Shown here piece after piece: positions 28,585 to 37,381 of a stretch of DNA of 52,642 nucleotides. Source of the stretch: an uncultured Lysobacteraceae bacterium (GTDB taxonomy: Bacteria; Pseudomonadota; Gammaproteobacteria; Xanthomonadales; Xanthomonadaceae). The DNA lies in NCBI GenBank assembly GCA_946480825.1, contig CAMLLG010000025.1:1-52642 (forward strand), given 5' to 3'. Within the stretch, counting starts at the first letter, position 1, and each line of letters starts with the position of its first letter. Both the position numbers and the translations under genes were made by a program. A model generated the notes under the pieces. The model was given only the letters and a program-made list of their open reading frames with translations. It had not been told where the DNA came from and made no database searches.

Positions 28585-28618
28585 TCGATGATCACCGGAA
28601 TCCCGGCTTCTCGCCTTT

Positions 28619-28697
28619 CGCAGGAGCGCCGCACGTCGCGACCTGCCCGCGATCCGACGCGCTCGATCATCCAGTCGCGACACGCGTCGCTCCTACG
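28619..28697. repeat. REP inverted pair, GTAGGAGCG family
   Basis: Left unit CGCAGGAGCG...TCGCGACCTG (28619-28645) and right unit, inverted, CAGTCGCGA...CGCTCCTACG (28672-28697). It matches the pair at 46501-46576 and lies in the glgB-glgX gap. Two inverted REP units make a long imperfect hairpin. Confidence 0.75.
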
Positions 28698-28731
28698 AAA
28701 AGCGGCTCTGCGCATGGGGCCGCCGCGGATC

Positions 28732-30891
28732 ATGACTGAGCCAGCACCCGCATCGCTTCAGCCCGGCCGCCCCGCGCCGCTGGGCGCGCACGTCGTCGAT
28801 GGCGGCGTCAACTTCGCGGTGTTCTCGCAGCGCGCGAAGCGTATGGAGCTGTGCGTGTTCGACGACGACGGCCGGCAGGAACGCGCGCGCCACGAACTGC
28901 CGCACGTCGAAGACGGTGTCTTCGCCGGTGTGCTGCCCGATGCCGGCCCCGGCCTGATCTACGGCTATCGCGCACACGGCAGTTGGAAGCCGGAATCCGG
29001 CTATCGCTTCAATCCTCACAAACTGCTGCTCGATCCGTACGCGCGCGAGATCGTCGGCCGCTTCGAATGGCGCTCCGAACATTTCGCGCATGCGCACGGC
29101 CATCCGGATGGCGCGCGCGTGCTCGACACCCGCGACAACGGGGCCTTCGCGCTGAAGACCCGGGTCGCCGCACCCGATGCGCCGGCGCTGCGTTCGCCGC
29201 AACGGCCGCGCCGCGCGCTGTCGGAACTCGTGCTGTACGAACTGCACGTCAAGGGCTTCACGATGACGTTGCCCGGCATTCCCGATGCGCTCCGCGGCAC
29301 CTATGCCGGGTTGGCGCATCCGGCGGCGATCGCGCATCTGCAGCGGCTCGGCGTCACCGCGCTGTCGCTGCTGCCGGTGCAGACCGCGCTGGACGAACAG
29401 GCGCTGCGCGATCGCGGCCTGGTCAATTACTGGGGCTACAACACCCTCGGCTTCTTCTGCCCCGACGCGCGCTACGCCCACGACCGTGCGCCCGGCGGCA
29501 CGATCGCCGAATTCAAATCGATGGTGGTGACCCTGCAGGCCGCCGGTTTCGACATGGTGCTCGACGTCGTCTACAACCACACCGCCGAAGGCGACGAACA
29601 CGGGCCGACGCTCTCGTTCCGCGGCCTCGACAACGCCAGCTGGTACCGGCTGATGGCCGACGACCGCAGCCGTTACGACAACGCCAGCGGCTGCGGCAAC
29701 ACCCTCCGCCTGATCCATCCGCGGGTGACCCAGTTCGTGCTCGACTCGCTGCGCTATTGGGTCGAAGTCATGGGCGTCGACGGCTTCCGCTTCGATCTCG
29801 CGCCCGCGCTCGGACGCACGCGGCACGGGTTCGATCCGACCGCGCCGTTCTGGATCGCATTGCGTCAGGACCCGGTGCTGTCGCAGGTGCATCTGATCGC
29901 CGAGCCATGGGACTGCGGCCACGACGGATATCAACTGGGCCGCCTGCCCGGCCGTTTCCTCGAATGGAACGACCGCTTCCGCGACGCCGCGCGCGGCTAC
30001 TGGCTCGGTCACGACGCCGGCGCGCAGGTCGGTCGCAGCGAATTCGCGCGCCGCTTCACCGCCTCCAGCGACCTGTTCCATCATGGCCGCCGTTTGCCCG
30101 TGGCCAGCGTCAACTTCGTCGCCGCGCACGACGGCCGCACCCTCGCGGATGTCGTCACCTATCGCGAGAAACACAATCTCGCCAACGGCGAACACAACCG
30201 CGACGGCCATGCCCACGAAGTCTGCGCGAACTTCGGCAGCGAAGGCCCGAGCGATCATCCGCAGCTGGCCGACACCCGACGTCGCGTGCGCCGCGCGCTG
30301 CTCGCCACCGTGCTGCTCGCGCAGGGCACGCCGATGCTCTGCGCCGGCGACGAGTTCGGCAACAGCCAGCGCGGCAACAACAACGCCTATTGCCAGGACA
30401 ACGCCACCGGCTGGCTGGACTGGCGGGCATCGGGCGACGCGAACGACGACGACATCGATTTCGTCGCCGCGCTCATCGCGCTGCGTCGCGAAGACCCGCT
30501 GCTGCGTCACCCGCGCTGGTTCTCGCCCGCACCCGACGCGCACGAACCTGCGATCCACTGGCTGCGCCCCGATGGCGAAGCGATGCAGGTGGACGACTGG
30601 CACGACGCGCACGCCCATGCCTTCGCCTGCCAGCTCGCGAGCGACGCTACGTCGCCACCGCGCTGGAGCATCATCTTCAACCCCGGCGCGCAGCCGGCCC
30701 GCTTCCGTCTGCCGCACGGCCCGTGGCGGCTCGCCGTGGACAGCAGCGGCACGCTCGCCGCAGGACCGATCGCACGGGCCGCCGACGGCGCGTTCGATGT
30801 ACCGTTTCGCGCCCTGGTGCTGCTGCGTCGCGACCCGCATGGTCAGGACGCGCATGCCAAGGACCCGCTTTCTCTGGAGATTTCCCGATGA
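28732..30891 (+). CDS. glgX: Glycogen debranching enzyme (isoamylase-type)
   Basis: 719 aa from the ATG at MTEPAPASLQPG; upstream in-frame ATGs (28588, 28714) lie in or next to the REP element and add atypical sequence. The enzyme hydrolyses alpha-1,6 branches of phosphorylase-limited glycogen. It has a CBM48-like N-terminus (PLGAHVVDGGVNFAVFSQ), then a GH13 barrel: VVYNHTAEGDEHGPTLSFRG, VDGFRFDLAPALGR with nucleophile Asp355, LIAEPWDCG with catalytic Glu391, and NFVAAHDGRTLADVV. NSQRGNNNAYCQDN and the final DWRASGD region match GlgX. It overlaps malQ by 4 nt (ATGA), showing an operon. Confidence 0.96.
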   Translation: MTEPAPASLQPGRPAPLGAHVVDGGVNFAVFSQRAKRMELCVFDDDGRQERARHELPHVEDGVFAGVLPDAGPGLIYGYRAHGSWKPESGYRFNPHKLLLDPYAREIVGRFEWRSEHFAHAHGHPDGARVLDTRDNGAFALKTRVAAPDAPALRSPQRPRRALSELVLYELHVKGFTMTLPGIPDALRGTYAGLAHPAAIAHLQRLGVTALSLLPVQTALDEQALRDRGLVNYWGYNTLGFFCPDARYAHDRAPGGTIAEFKSMVVTLQAAGFDMVLDVVYNHTAEGDEHGPTLSFRGLDNASWYRLMADDRSRYDNASGCGNTLRLIHPRVTQFVLDSLRYWVEVMGVDGFRFDLAPALGRTRHGFDPTAPFWIALRQDPVLSQVHLIAEPWDCGHDGYQLGRLPGRFLEWNDRFRDAARGYWLGHDAGAQVGRSEFARRFTASSDLFHHGRRLPVASVNFVAAHDGRTLADVVTYREKHNLANGEHNRDGHAHEVCANFGSEGPSDHPQLADTRRRVRRALLATVLLAQGTPMLCAGDEFGNSQRGNNNAYCQDNATGWLDWRASGDANDDDIDFVAALIALRREDPLLRHPRWFSPAPDAHEPAIHWLRPDGEAMQVDDWHDAHAHAFACQLASDATSPPRWSIIFNPGAQPARFRLPHGPWRLAVDSSGTLAAGPIARAADGAFDVPFRALVLLRRDPHGQDAHAKDPLSLEISR

Positions 30892-32408
30892 TCGATCTCG
30901 AACAACGTGCGGCCGGTGTGCTGCTGCACGTGACGTCGCTGCCCGGGCCGCATGGCATCGGCGATTTCGGGCCGGACGCCTATCGCTTCGTCGACTGGCT
31001 GCAGTCCGCGGGCCAGCGCATCTGGCAATGGCTGCCGACCAATCCGATCGGCCCCGGCAATTCGCCGTACCAGAGCGTGTCCGCGTTCGCCGGCAGCCCG
31101 CTGATGGTCGCGCTGGAACCGCTGATCGGCGCCGGCTGGCTGCCCGCGCCGACGCTGCCGGAGGGCGGCTTCGACTCGCACCGCGTCGATTTCGGCAAGG
31201 TCATCGGCTGGCGTCAGACCCAGTTGCGCGCGGCGCATGCGGGGTTCGTCGCCCGGGGCAGCAAGACCGAACACGCCGCGTTCGCGCAATGGTGCGGGGC
31301 GCAGGCCGGCTGGCTCGACGACTACACCCTGTTCATGGCGCTGGAAACGGCGCACGGCGGCCAACCGTGGTGGCAGTGGCCGGCGCCGCTGTGCGCACGC
31401 GAGAAGACCGCACTCGACGCCGCCCGCAAACAGCACGCCGCCGAGATCGGCTTCTGGGCCTTCGTGCAGTGGTGCTTCGATACCCAGTCGCATGCACTCA
31501 AGACCTATGCCAACGCGCGCGGCATCGCGATCATGGGCGATCTGCCGATCTTCATCGCCCACCACAGCGCCGACTGCTGGTCGCGTCCCGATCTGTATCT
31601 GCTCGATGACGCGCATCAGCCCACGTCGGTCGCCGGTTGCCCACCGGACGCGATGGCGCCCACCGGCCAGCGCTGGGGCAACCCGCTGTATCGCTGGGAC
31701 CGGATGGCGAAGGAAGATTTCGCGTGGTGGACCGCACGCCTGCGCCGCGCGCTCGATCAGGCCGACGTGTTCCGCATCGATCACTTCCGCGGCTTCGCCG
31801 GCTACTACGAGATTCCGGCCACCTGCCCCACCGCCGAAGAAGGCGAATGGAAACCGGGCCCGGGCAAGGCGCTGTTCGACGCGATCGAACGCGTGCTCGG
31901 TCCGTTGCCCATCGTGGCCGAAGATCTCGGCCTGATCACGCCCGACGTGATCGCGCTGCGCGACGGCTGCGGCTTCCCCGGCATGAAGATCCTGCAGTTC
32001 GGCTTCGGCACCGACGCCAACGACGATTTCCTGCCGCACAACTGGGACCGCCCGTTCGTGGCCTACACCGGTACCCACGACAACCACACCGTGCGCGGCT
32101 GGTGGAACACGGCCACCGAGCGCGAACGCGCCTACGCCGGCAGCTATCTGCCCGCCAGCGACGGCGACGTGCACTGGGCGATGATCCGCGCCTGCTGCAA
32201 CTCCGTCGCCAACCTCGCCGTCTGCCAATTGCAGGACGTGCTGGGCCTCGGCGTCGAGCACCGCATGAACACCCCCGGCACCGTCGGCGACCACAACTGG
32301 ACCTGGCGCTTCACCTGGGACCGCGTCGACCACGAAGCCACCCGCGTCCTCGCCCTCATCACCGCCGCCAGCGGCCGCACGCAGTTCGAACTCGCACGAC
32401 TCCCGTAA
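30888..32408 (+). CDS. malQ: 4-alpha-glucanotransferase (amylomaltase)
   Basis: 506 aa; transfers alpha-1,4-glucan segments between maltodextrins, rebuilding the short chains left by GlgP and GlgX. Family GH77 blocks are LHVTSLPGPHGIGDFG at the start, QWLPTNPIGPGNSPYQS, GIAIMGDLPIFIAHHSADCW, VFRIDHFRGFAGYYEIP with the nucleophile Asp, PIVAEDLGLITP with the catalytic Glu, and YTGTHDNHTVRGWW. Length is that of the short amylomaltase form. The start overlaps the glgX stop (ATGA) and has a GGAG box inside glgX. It is the last gene of the operon, followed by a strong terminator. Confidence 0.97.
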   Translation: MIDLEQRAAGVLLHVTSLPGPHGIGDFGPDAYRFVDWLQSAGQRIWQWLPTNPIGPGNSPYQSVSAFAGSPLMVALEPLIGAGWLPAPTLPEGGFDSHRVDFGKVIGWRQTQLRAAHAGFVARGSKTEHAAFAQWCGAQAGWLDDYTLFMALETAHGGQPWWQWPAPLCAREKTALDAARKQHAAEIGFWAFVQWCFDTQSHALKTYANARGIAIMGDLPIFIAHHSADCWSRPDLYLLDDAHQPTSVAGCPPDAMAPTGQRWGNPLYRWDRMAKEDFAWWTARLRRALDQADVFRIDHFRGFAGYYEIPATCPTAEEGEWKPGPGKALFDAIERVLGPLPIVAEDLGLITPDVIALRDGCGFPGMKILQFGFGTDANDDFLPHNWDRPFVAYTGTHDNHTVRGWWNTATERERAYAGSYLPASDGDVHWAMIRACCNSVANLAVCQLQDVLGLGVEHRMNTPGTVGDHNWTWRFTWDRVDHEATRVLALITAASGRTQFELARLP

Positions 32409-32468
32409 GGTGCGCCCCGGGCGCACCGGATTTTTCGATTGCCGAAACAATCAATCGCTTCATGCAAC

Positions 32469-32492
32469 AGCGCCGGAAAACCGGCGCTTTTT
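32469..32492 (+). terminator. Rho-independent terminator of the glycogen operon
   Basis: A perfect 8-bp stem AGCGCCGG/CCGGCGCT with an AAAA loop is followed by TTTTT, 60 bases after the malQ stop. Confidence 0.9.
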
Positions 32493-32637
32493 CGTGGGCA
32501 CAGCAGCTGCCACGACACTCCGGGGTCGAGACCGATCAAACCCGGACGCCCCCCTGCGACACAACCCCAATCGCGGCGCGGCGTGCTGGCGCGCGTGTGC
32601 AGCTCCGATCCTGCCGCGACTCGTCGGCGTCCGATGC

Positions 32638-33903
32638 CTACTGCATCGGGGACGAATCGCCGGTCGCGTTCAGCGGATCCGTCTCCGTCACATGCGCATT
32701 GGAATATTTGTCGAAAAGACGCATGTATTTGCGATAGCTTTCGCTGTCCCATCGAAACCCGGTCAACTGTTCGTCGAGCCCGATCGAATTCATGAGCTCG
32801 TCCGGAATGGCGAACGATGGCTTCTTCGCGGCCTCCGCTTCGGCTTCGGTCGGCGGGAATTTCTTCAGGCCGAAACTGTAGGGCTCGAGCTGGCCCATGT
32901 GATGCGTGGCATGCTGCGCGGTCTCGAGATACTCCCGCTTGAGCTTCGGATACACCCCGGGGATGTACTGGTGCGTCGCGATGTCCTTCTGCACGATCAT
33001 CGTCAGAAAGGCGAACGTGGCGATGGGATTCAGGAAGAAGGTGGGAAACGCGGTCAGGTATCGGATGAAGCCTTCGAGATGCCCATTCCCCGCAACCGCG
33101 ATCATCCCGCTCGGGATCGCGTCGTGATGGGTGCCATGCAGGTAGATGAACTCCAGCTCGGAGTTGTGGCCCAACCAATGATCCCGATAGAACCAGTCGT
33201 TCACCGCCTTCAGATACCAGGACTCCGTGAACACGTTGATCATCAGCGCCAGTGGCAACGCCAGGACCGAGAACTCGAAGTGCATGATGATCAGATACCA
33301 CGGGGCCAGCGTCACGATGTGCGCCAGCAGTCCCGTGAAGTAGGCATGGAAGATCTCGACGACGACGTTGTCCCGCTTCGAGAACGCCTTTTTCCAGGCC
33401 GTCTCCATCAGGAAGTCGCGAACCACCTGTCGCTTGCGCAGATGATCGACGAGGATGACGGTCCTGTAGATGGTGATTCCGCCGAGATGGATATAGAAAA
33501 GCCACAACGCGATGTTCCGCATGAGCCCCGTGTGATGGGGCCAGTCCGGCGTCAGATGAATGATGTAGTTTTCCAGCAGAAGCACCGCGAGCGCGAAGAA
33601 GTATACGGGCTTGATGTTCTGGATCTTGTACACGACCATGTAGAGCGCATCCTGCGGCCTGCGCAACAACAGCGGCACCGAAGCCTCCGCACCGTGCCTC
33701 CACACGAAGGCGCCGATCATGTAGGCGCATACGGCGAGACCGACCCAGGTCACCACATTCGTCGGGCCGAAGATGAAATAGATGGCCGCACCGCAGAACA
33801 GGGTCATGAGGACATAGTCGAAGAAGTCCTTCGCCCGATATGTCGTCCTCGGCTTCCTCACGCCGTACAGCTTGTGGAAGTGTGTGGGATCGGCTGTTGT
33901 CAT
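32638..33903 (-). CDS. Membrane di-iron hydroxylase/desaturase-like protein (fatty acid hydroxylase superfamily look-alike)
   Basis: 421 aa from the ATG at MTTADPTHFH, which has AGGACAG just upstream; an earlier ATG adds 16 residues. Several hydrophobic segments (about 31-46, 50-66, 101-112, 131-152, 190-225, 284-303). Three histidine boxes match the membrane di-iron pattern: HxxxH at 242-246 (HWLGH), HxxHH at 256-260 (HGTHHD) and HxxHH at 331-335 (HATHHMGQ), with further His at 275 and 311. Such enzymes hydroxylate or desaturate lipid chains or sterols with O2. The substrate is unknown; the sequence between boxes is not that of a standard desaturase by eye. It is convergent with malQ. The long gene-poor region upstream holds A-rich repeats that may regulate it. 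Confidence 0.85.
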   Translation of the reverse strand: MTTADPTHFHKLYGVRKPRTTYRAKDFFDYVLMTLFCGAAIYFIFGPTNVVTWVGLAVCAYMIGAFVWRHGAEASVPLLLRRPQDALYMVVYKIQNIKPVYFFALAVLLLENYIIHLTPDWPHHTGLMRNIALWLFYIHLGGITIYRTVILVDHLRKRQVVRDFLMETAWKKAFSKRDNVVVEIFHAYFTGLLAHIVTLAPWYLIIMHFEFSVLALPLALMINVFTESWYLKAVNDWFYRDHWLGHNSELEFIYLHGTHHDAIPSGMIAVAGNGHLEGFIRYLTAFPTFFLNPIATFAFLTMIVQKDIATHQYIPGVYPKLKREYLETAQHATHHMGQLEPYSFGLKKFPPTEAEAEAAKKPSFAIPDELMNSIGLDEQLTGFRWDSESYRKYMRLFDKYSNAHVTETDPLNATGDSSPMQ

Positions 33904-34095
33904 GACTGTCCTGTCCTTGATGAATTTGAATTCCGTTTCCGAAAGCCGCATCGACCGATCGGATCCGCAGGGCCTTCCACCGCACGCCCCCTGCAGATCG
34001 CCGCCATCGGTGCAGTGACCAGAAAGTCATGAAGTATCCGGACAGGCCATTCTCCAGACAGCCCGGCGTCCAGGCACGACCTCAACAGTCAGACT

Positions 34096-34138
34096 TCCGT
34101 CAAAAATATCAATCACTGCGTACTGCAAAAAAATATCG
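34096..34138. repeat. A-tract direct repeat, copy 1
   Basis: Starts TCCGTCAAAAATATC, continues AATCACTG and CTGCAAAAAAAT, ends near ATCGA. It matches copy 2 about 99 bp downstream with few differences. Confidence 0.65.
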
Positions 34139-34194
34139 ATGCCGCCGGGCGAGGCGCGCCGCGAACGGCCCATGCACGATCCCGCCCATCACTG

Positions 34195-34235
34195 TCCGTC
34201 AAAAATATCGATCACCGGGCGCTGAAAAAAATCGA
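34195..34235. repeat. A-tract direct repeat, copy 2
   Basis: Starts TCCGTCAAAAATATC, continues GATCACCG and CTGAAAAAAATCGA. It is the same orientation as copy 1, lies about 290 bp upstream of the hydroxylase gene and contains two A-tracts roughly 20 bp apart, which would bend DNA. Confidence 0.65.
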
Positions 34236-34885
34236 CATCCCGGTCACGATCTTTCTGTTCATGAAACTCAAGCTCCAACTTCAACTCTCCAAACCATAAA
34301 GAGCGCGAGCCATGCCTTCAAGTGCATGAGCACGAGAGAGAGTGTGACGCGATGGACTAACGATATTCGAATTCGTGCATTTGAGAGCGTGCAGCGATCA
34401 CGATTGAGCGAAGCAAGGACGCGGACCCGCAGCCATTCAGAGAGGCGCAACAACGCAAATTTCGAAGATCGACGCGGAATCGGTGCGGCCCACCCGAACA
34501 GACGATCGCCAGCATCGGATGCGTGAATGAGTACGACGCGCCAATGATCGTGCAAGCTTGCCGGGAGCGTCGAAGGCGCTGCACACGCGGATCGCGAACA
34601 CATCGCCGCATCGGAAATCGTGCGCGCAGTGTTGAGCGATAGCGTGAGCGAGGACCATGACGGAACAATGACGCGTCCCGCAGAGCCGGCGAAAGGACTG
34701 CTTCCGATAGCCGACTCCGTGATTCGACACGCTTCAGCATCGCACAAGCAACGAGACGGCAGAGACCCGATGAATGGGTCGATGCCCGAAGCCGAAGCCG
34801 ATGATCGATACGAAGCGTCGCGCGCTCGCCCAAGCCTTGTCCCTTGCGGTACCGTATCGCCACCTGTCGCATTCGAGGTGCCTGC

Positions 34886-35104
34886 ATGGCCTTCTGGATC
34901 AGCCTGATCGTCCTCTTCGTCGGTCTCTTCGTGGTCTTCGCCGCATCCCGTTCCCGCGGATCGCAGCAGCAGTCGCGCAATCGGAACTCCCACGGCGGCG
35001 GCAGCGACAGCTCGTCGTCGAGCGATCGCCATGACGATCACGGCGACAACGACGGCGGTGGCGGCGATAGCGGGGGTGGTGGCGACGGTGGCGGTGGCGA
35101 CTGA
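34886..35104 (+). CDS. Small membrane protein with a Ser/Gly/Asp-rich tail
   Basis: 72 aa. Residues 2-20 form one membrane helix (AFWISLIVLFVGLFVVFAA), followed by basic SRSRG and then a low-complexity tail: polar Ser/Gln/Asn, DRHDDHGDN, and GGGGD repeats to the end. Repeated Asp and His could bind divalent metal or Ca2+, but this is inference. An in-frame ATG 14 codons earlier is possible; the one chosen gives a clean membrane start. It lies 19 bp before the HEXXH gene and probably forms an operon with it. No family assigned. Confidence 0.7.
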   Translation: MAFWISLIVLFVGLFVVFAASRSRGSQQQSRNRNSHGGGSDSSSSSDRHDDHGDNDGGGGDSGGGGDGGGGD

Positions 35105-35123
35105 CCATCGGCAGAATCGCCGC

Positions 35124-35624
35124 ATGCATCACGCCGATCATTACCGCGCCATCGTCGATTTCATCGCCGGGATCGGTCTGGACATCACCGAGGAGACATT
35201 GCCCGCGAACACCTTTCTGCCCGGGGTCGCGCTGCGCGATGGCGGGCTGGTGGTCGATCCTGCCGGGCTGGTGTGGCCGGGGGATCTCTTGCACGAAGCC
35301 GGGCATCTGGCGGTGCTGCCTGCCGCGATCCGCGGCCGTGCGAACGACGATCTGGCCGATGAGGCCGGCATCGAACATGCGAGCGAGCTCGAAGCGATGG
35401 CCTGGGCCTGGGCGGCGGTGGTCGAACTCGGACTGCCGCCGGAGGTGCTGATCCACGAGGGCGGTTACAACGGCAAATCGCGCGATCTCCTGCAGATGTA
35501 TGCCTTCGGCGTGTATCCCGGACTGCAGGGCCTGTGCGCCGCCGGGATGACCGCCGCGCCCGGCTTCGCGCCGGAGCCGCTGCCGGTGCGTTATCCACAG
35601 ATGCTGCGCTGGCTGCGGGCGTGA
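35124..35624 (+). CDS. Unknown protein with an HEXXH zinc-site motif
   Basis: 166 aa, no signal peptide. The motif LLHEAGHLAVLP (His57-Glu58-x-x-His61) is the zincin catalytic pattern, placed in a helix after a hydrophobic strand (DPAGLVWPGDLL). Acidic residues 30 residues on (SELEAMAWAWAA) could supply a third ligand, as in gluzincins, and a second HEGG lies at 111-114. A small putative metallopeptidase or a metal-binding protein of unknown role is the best description. The start codon is the third possible ATG region and gives a clean hydrophilic N-terminus; an upstream ATG at 35031 would overlap the preceding gene. It is 19 bp downstream of the small Gly/Asp membrane peptide. Confidence 0.8.
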   Translation: MHHADHYRAIVDFIAGIGLDITEETLPANTFLPGVALRDGGLVVDPAGLVWPGDLLHEAGHLAVLPAAIRGRANDDLADEAGIEHASELEAMAWAWAAVVELGLPPEVLIHEGGYNGKSRDLLQMYAFGVYPGLQGLCAAGMTAAPGFAPEPLPVRYPQMLRWLRA

Positions 35625-35667
35625 ACGATCACGCACCGGGCAATCAAAACGCCGCCCGACGCAGCCC

Positions 35668-37188
35668 CTACGCCTTCGATGCGAAACGCGTCGCGAAGCG
35701 TTCGCGCAGCAGGTTCTTCTGCACCTTGCCCATGGTGTTGCGAGGGAGTTCGGGCAGCAGTTCCAGCGCTTTCGGCTGTTTGTAGCGCGCGAGGCATTCG
35801 CGCAGCGCGGCGTCGATCATCGCGAGATCGGGCGCTGCGCCGGGTTGCGGCACCAGGATCGCCATCACCGCTTCGCCGAAATCGGGATGCGGGACGCCGA
35901 TCACCGCGGATTCGAGCACGCCGGGCTGTTCGTCGAGCAGCAGTTCGACTTCCTTCGGGTAGACGTTGAAGCCGCCGGTGATGATCAGATCCTTCTGGCG
36001 GCCGATCAGGGTCAGATAACCGTCGTCGCCGAGCCGGCCGAGATCCCCGGTGATGAAGAAACCATCGTCGCGGAATTCCTCGCGCGTCTTCTCCGGAAGG
36101 TTCCAGTAACCGCCGAACACGTTCGGCCCGCGCACTTCGACCATGCCGGTCTCGCCCGCCGGCAGGGGCGCGCCGGTCTCGGCGTCGACCACGCGCACGG
36201 TCACGCCCGGCAGCGCAGGACCCACTGTGCCGGCGCGGCGCTCGCCCTCGTAGGGGTTCGAGGTGTTCATGTTGGTTTCGGTCATGCCGTAGCGTTCGAG
36301 TATGCGATGCCCCGTGCGCGCCTCGAAAGCGACATGGGTCTCCGCCAGCAGCGGCGCCGAGCCGGAGACGAACAACCGCATGCGCGCGACGAGGTCGCGA
36401 TCGAAACGCGCGTCGTCGAGCAGCCGCGTGTAGAACGTCGGCACGCCCATCAACACCGTCGACAGCGGCAGCAGGCGCAGGATCGCTTCGAGATCGAACC
36501 CCGGCAGGAAGATCATCGTCGCACCGCTGATCAGCGAGACATTGCTGGCGACGAACAGCCCGTGGGTGTGGAAGATCGGCAGTGCGTGCAGCAGCACGTC
36601 ATCGGCATCGAAACGCCATTCGCGGGCGAGCGTTTCCGCGTTCGACAGCAGATTGCCGTGGCTGAGCATCGCGCCCTTCGAACGCCCGGTGGTACCGGAG
36701 GTGTAGAGCAGCGCGGCGAGGTCGTCGTCGCCGCGCGGCGTCGCCGCGAACGCATCGATCTGCGCCTCGCACAGGTCGCGGAAGCTGCCGCGACCGGAAG
36801 CGTCGAGGGTCATCAGCGTGGCTCCGTGCTTCGCCGCGATCGGCGCCAGCGCGTCGGCCTTGCCGGGGTCGACCAGAAGCAGTCGCGGGGTCGCATCGCC
36901 GACGAAGGCATCGACTTCGGCAGGGGTATAGGCGGTGTTGAGCGGCAGGAACGCCGCGCCCGTCGCGACCGCCGCGCCGTAGAGCGCGAGCGCTTCGGGC
37001 GTTTTCGCCACCTGCACCGCGACGCGGTCGCCGGAGACGACGCCCGCGGCGCGGAAGGCGTTCGCGGCGCGATGGATCATCGCGAGGAACTCGGCGCCGC
37101 CGATCGTGGCGCCATCGGCCAGGATCAGGCAAGGATGCGAACGCGCGGCGAGCGGCGCGAACAGGCGGTCGTACAGCGGATTGGCCAC
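35668..37188 (-). CDS. matB: Malonyl-CoA synthetase (acyl-CoA synthetase family)
   Basis: 506 aa from a GTG with AGGA upstream; a far upstream ATG would add about 95 atypical residues. ATP-dependent ligase that joins malonate to CoA through an acyl-AMP. The AMP-binding signature is LLYTSGTTGRSKGAMLSHGN; further blocks are RYGMTETNMNTSNPYEGERR, GYWNLPEKTREEF, FFITGDLGRLGDDGYLTL and IITGGFNVYPKEVE, with the C-terminal lysine in NTMGKVQKN. The MNTSNPYEGERRAGTVG run carries the Arg that, in known MatB proteins, reads the free carboxylate of malonate. Cytoplasmic. It could feed fatty acid or polyketide synthesis, or detoxify malonate. It diverges from the redox operon across about 305 bp. Confidence 0.9.
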   Translation of the reverse strand: MANPLYDRLFAPLAARSHPCLILADGATIGGAEFLAMIHRAANAFRAAGVVSGDRVAVQVAKTPEALALYGAAVATGAAFLPLNTAYTPAEVDAFVGDATPRLLLVDPGKADALAPIAAKHGATLMTLDASGRGSFRDLCEAQIDAFAATPRGDDDLAALLYTSGTTGRSKGAMLSHGNLLSNAETLAREWRFDADDVLLHALPIFHTHGLFVASNVSLISGATMIFLPGFDLEAILRLLPLSTVLMGVPTFYTRLLDDARFDRDLVARMRLFVSGSAPLLAETHVAFEARTGHRILERYGMTETNMNTSNPYEGERRAGTVGPALPGVTVRVVDAETGAPLPAGETGMVEVRGPNVFGGYWNLPEKTREEFRDDGFFITGDLGRLGDDGYLTLIGRQKDLIITGGFNVYPKEVELLLDEQPGVLESAVIGVPHPDFGEAVMAILVPQPGAAPDLAMIDAALRECLARYKQPKALELLPELPRNTMGKVQKNLLRERFATRFASKA

Positions 37189-37312
37189 GGAAGGATCCTG
37201 TCGCGACGGACGGCATGTTGTTCGACGGACATCCATGCTAATCGGTCGTCGCGCTTCGCGCCCGCATGCGTACCGCGCCTGCGACCTTGGTCGAGAAAGG
37301 GCCTCCGGGCGC

Positions 37313-37341
37313 TTGAAAAAGCGGGACGCTGCTGATAACCA
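37313..37341 (+). promoter_or_regulatory. Weak sigma-70-like promoter candidate for the redox operon
   Basis: TTGAAA at 37313-37318 is followed after 17 bases by TAACCA, a poor match to the -10 box; GATAAC overlaps it. It lies 150-180 bp before the operon start. Low confidence. Confidence 0.2.
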
Positions 37342-37359
37342 TAGCGTCAGCGAGCGACA

Positions 37360-37381
37360 TCCGGACGCATCGGCGTCCGGA
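37360..37381. promoter_or_regulatory. Perfect palindrome in the matB/redox divergent region
   Basis: TCCGGACGC-ATCG-GCGTCCGGA: a 9-bp perfect inverted repeat with a 4-bp centre, about 113 bp upstream of the redox operon and 172 bp upstream of matB. It could be an operator or a transcript hairpin. Confidence 0.4.

Larger units (their letters stand above)
33904..34885. other. Gene-poor stretch of about 1 kb with lower GC
   Basis: No convincing gene on either strand. Open frames here have no recognisable sequence, lack conserved-looking composition and overlap each other. The stretch contains two A-tract direct repeats (34096-34138 and 34195-34235) and a 12-codon frame at 34261 (MKLKLQLQLSKP) that could be chance. 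It may hold long upstream regulatory sequence of the hydroxylase gene, a small RNA or a decayed gene. Confidence 0.6.

Noticed and set aside
26227..28683. 818-codon open frame antisense to glgB
   Set aside because: Antisense to a certain glgB; no family features.
34261..34299. 12-codon frame MKLKLQLQLSKP
   Set aside because: It has a curious alternating pattern, but is too short and lacks a clear ribosome site; probably chance.
34268..35125. 285-codon minus-strand frame in the gene-poor stretch
   Set aside because: It lies opposite the small Gly/Asp-rich gene, has no motif and mixed composition, and has no ribosome site that I can see.
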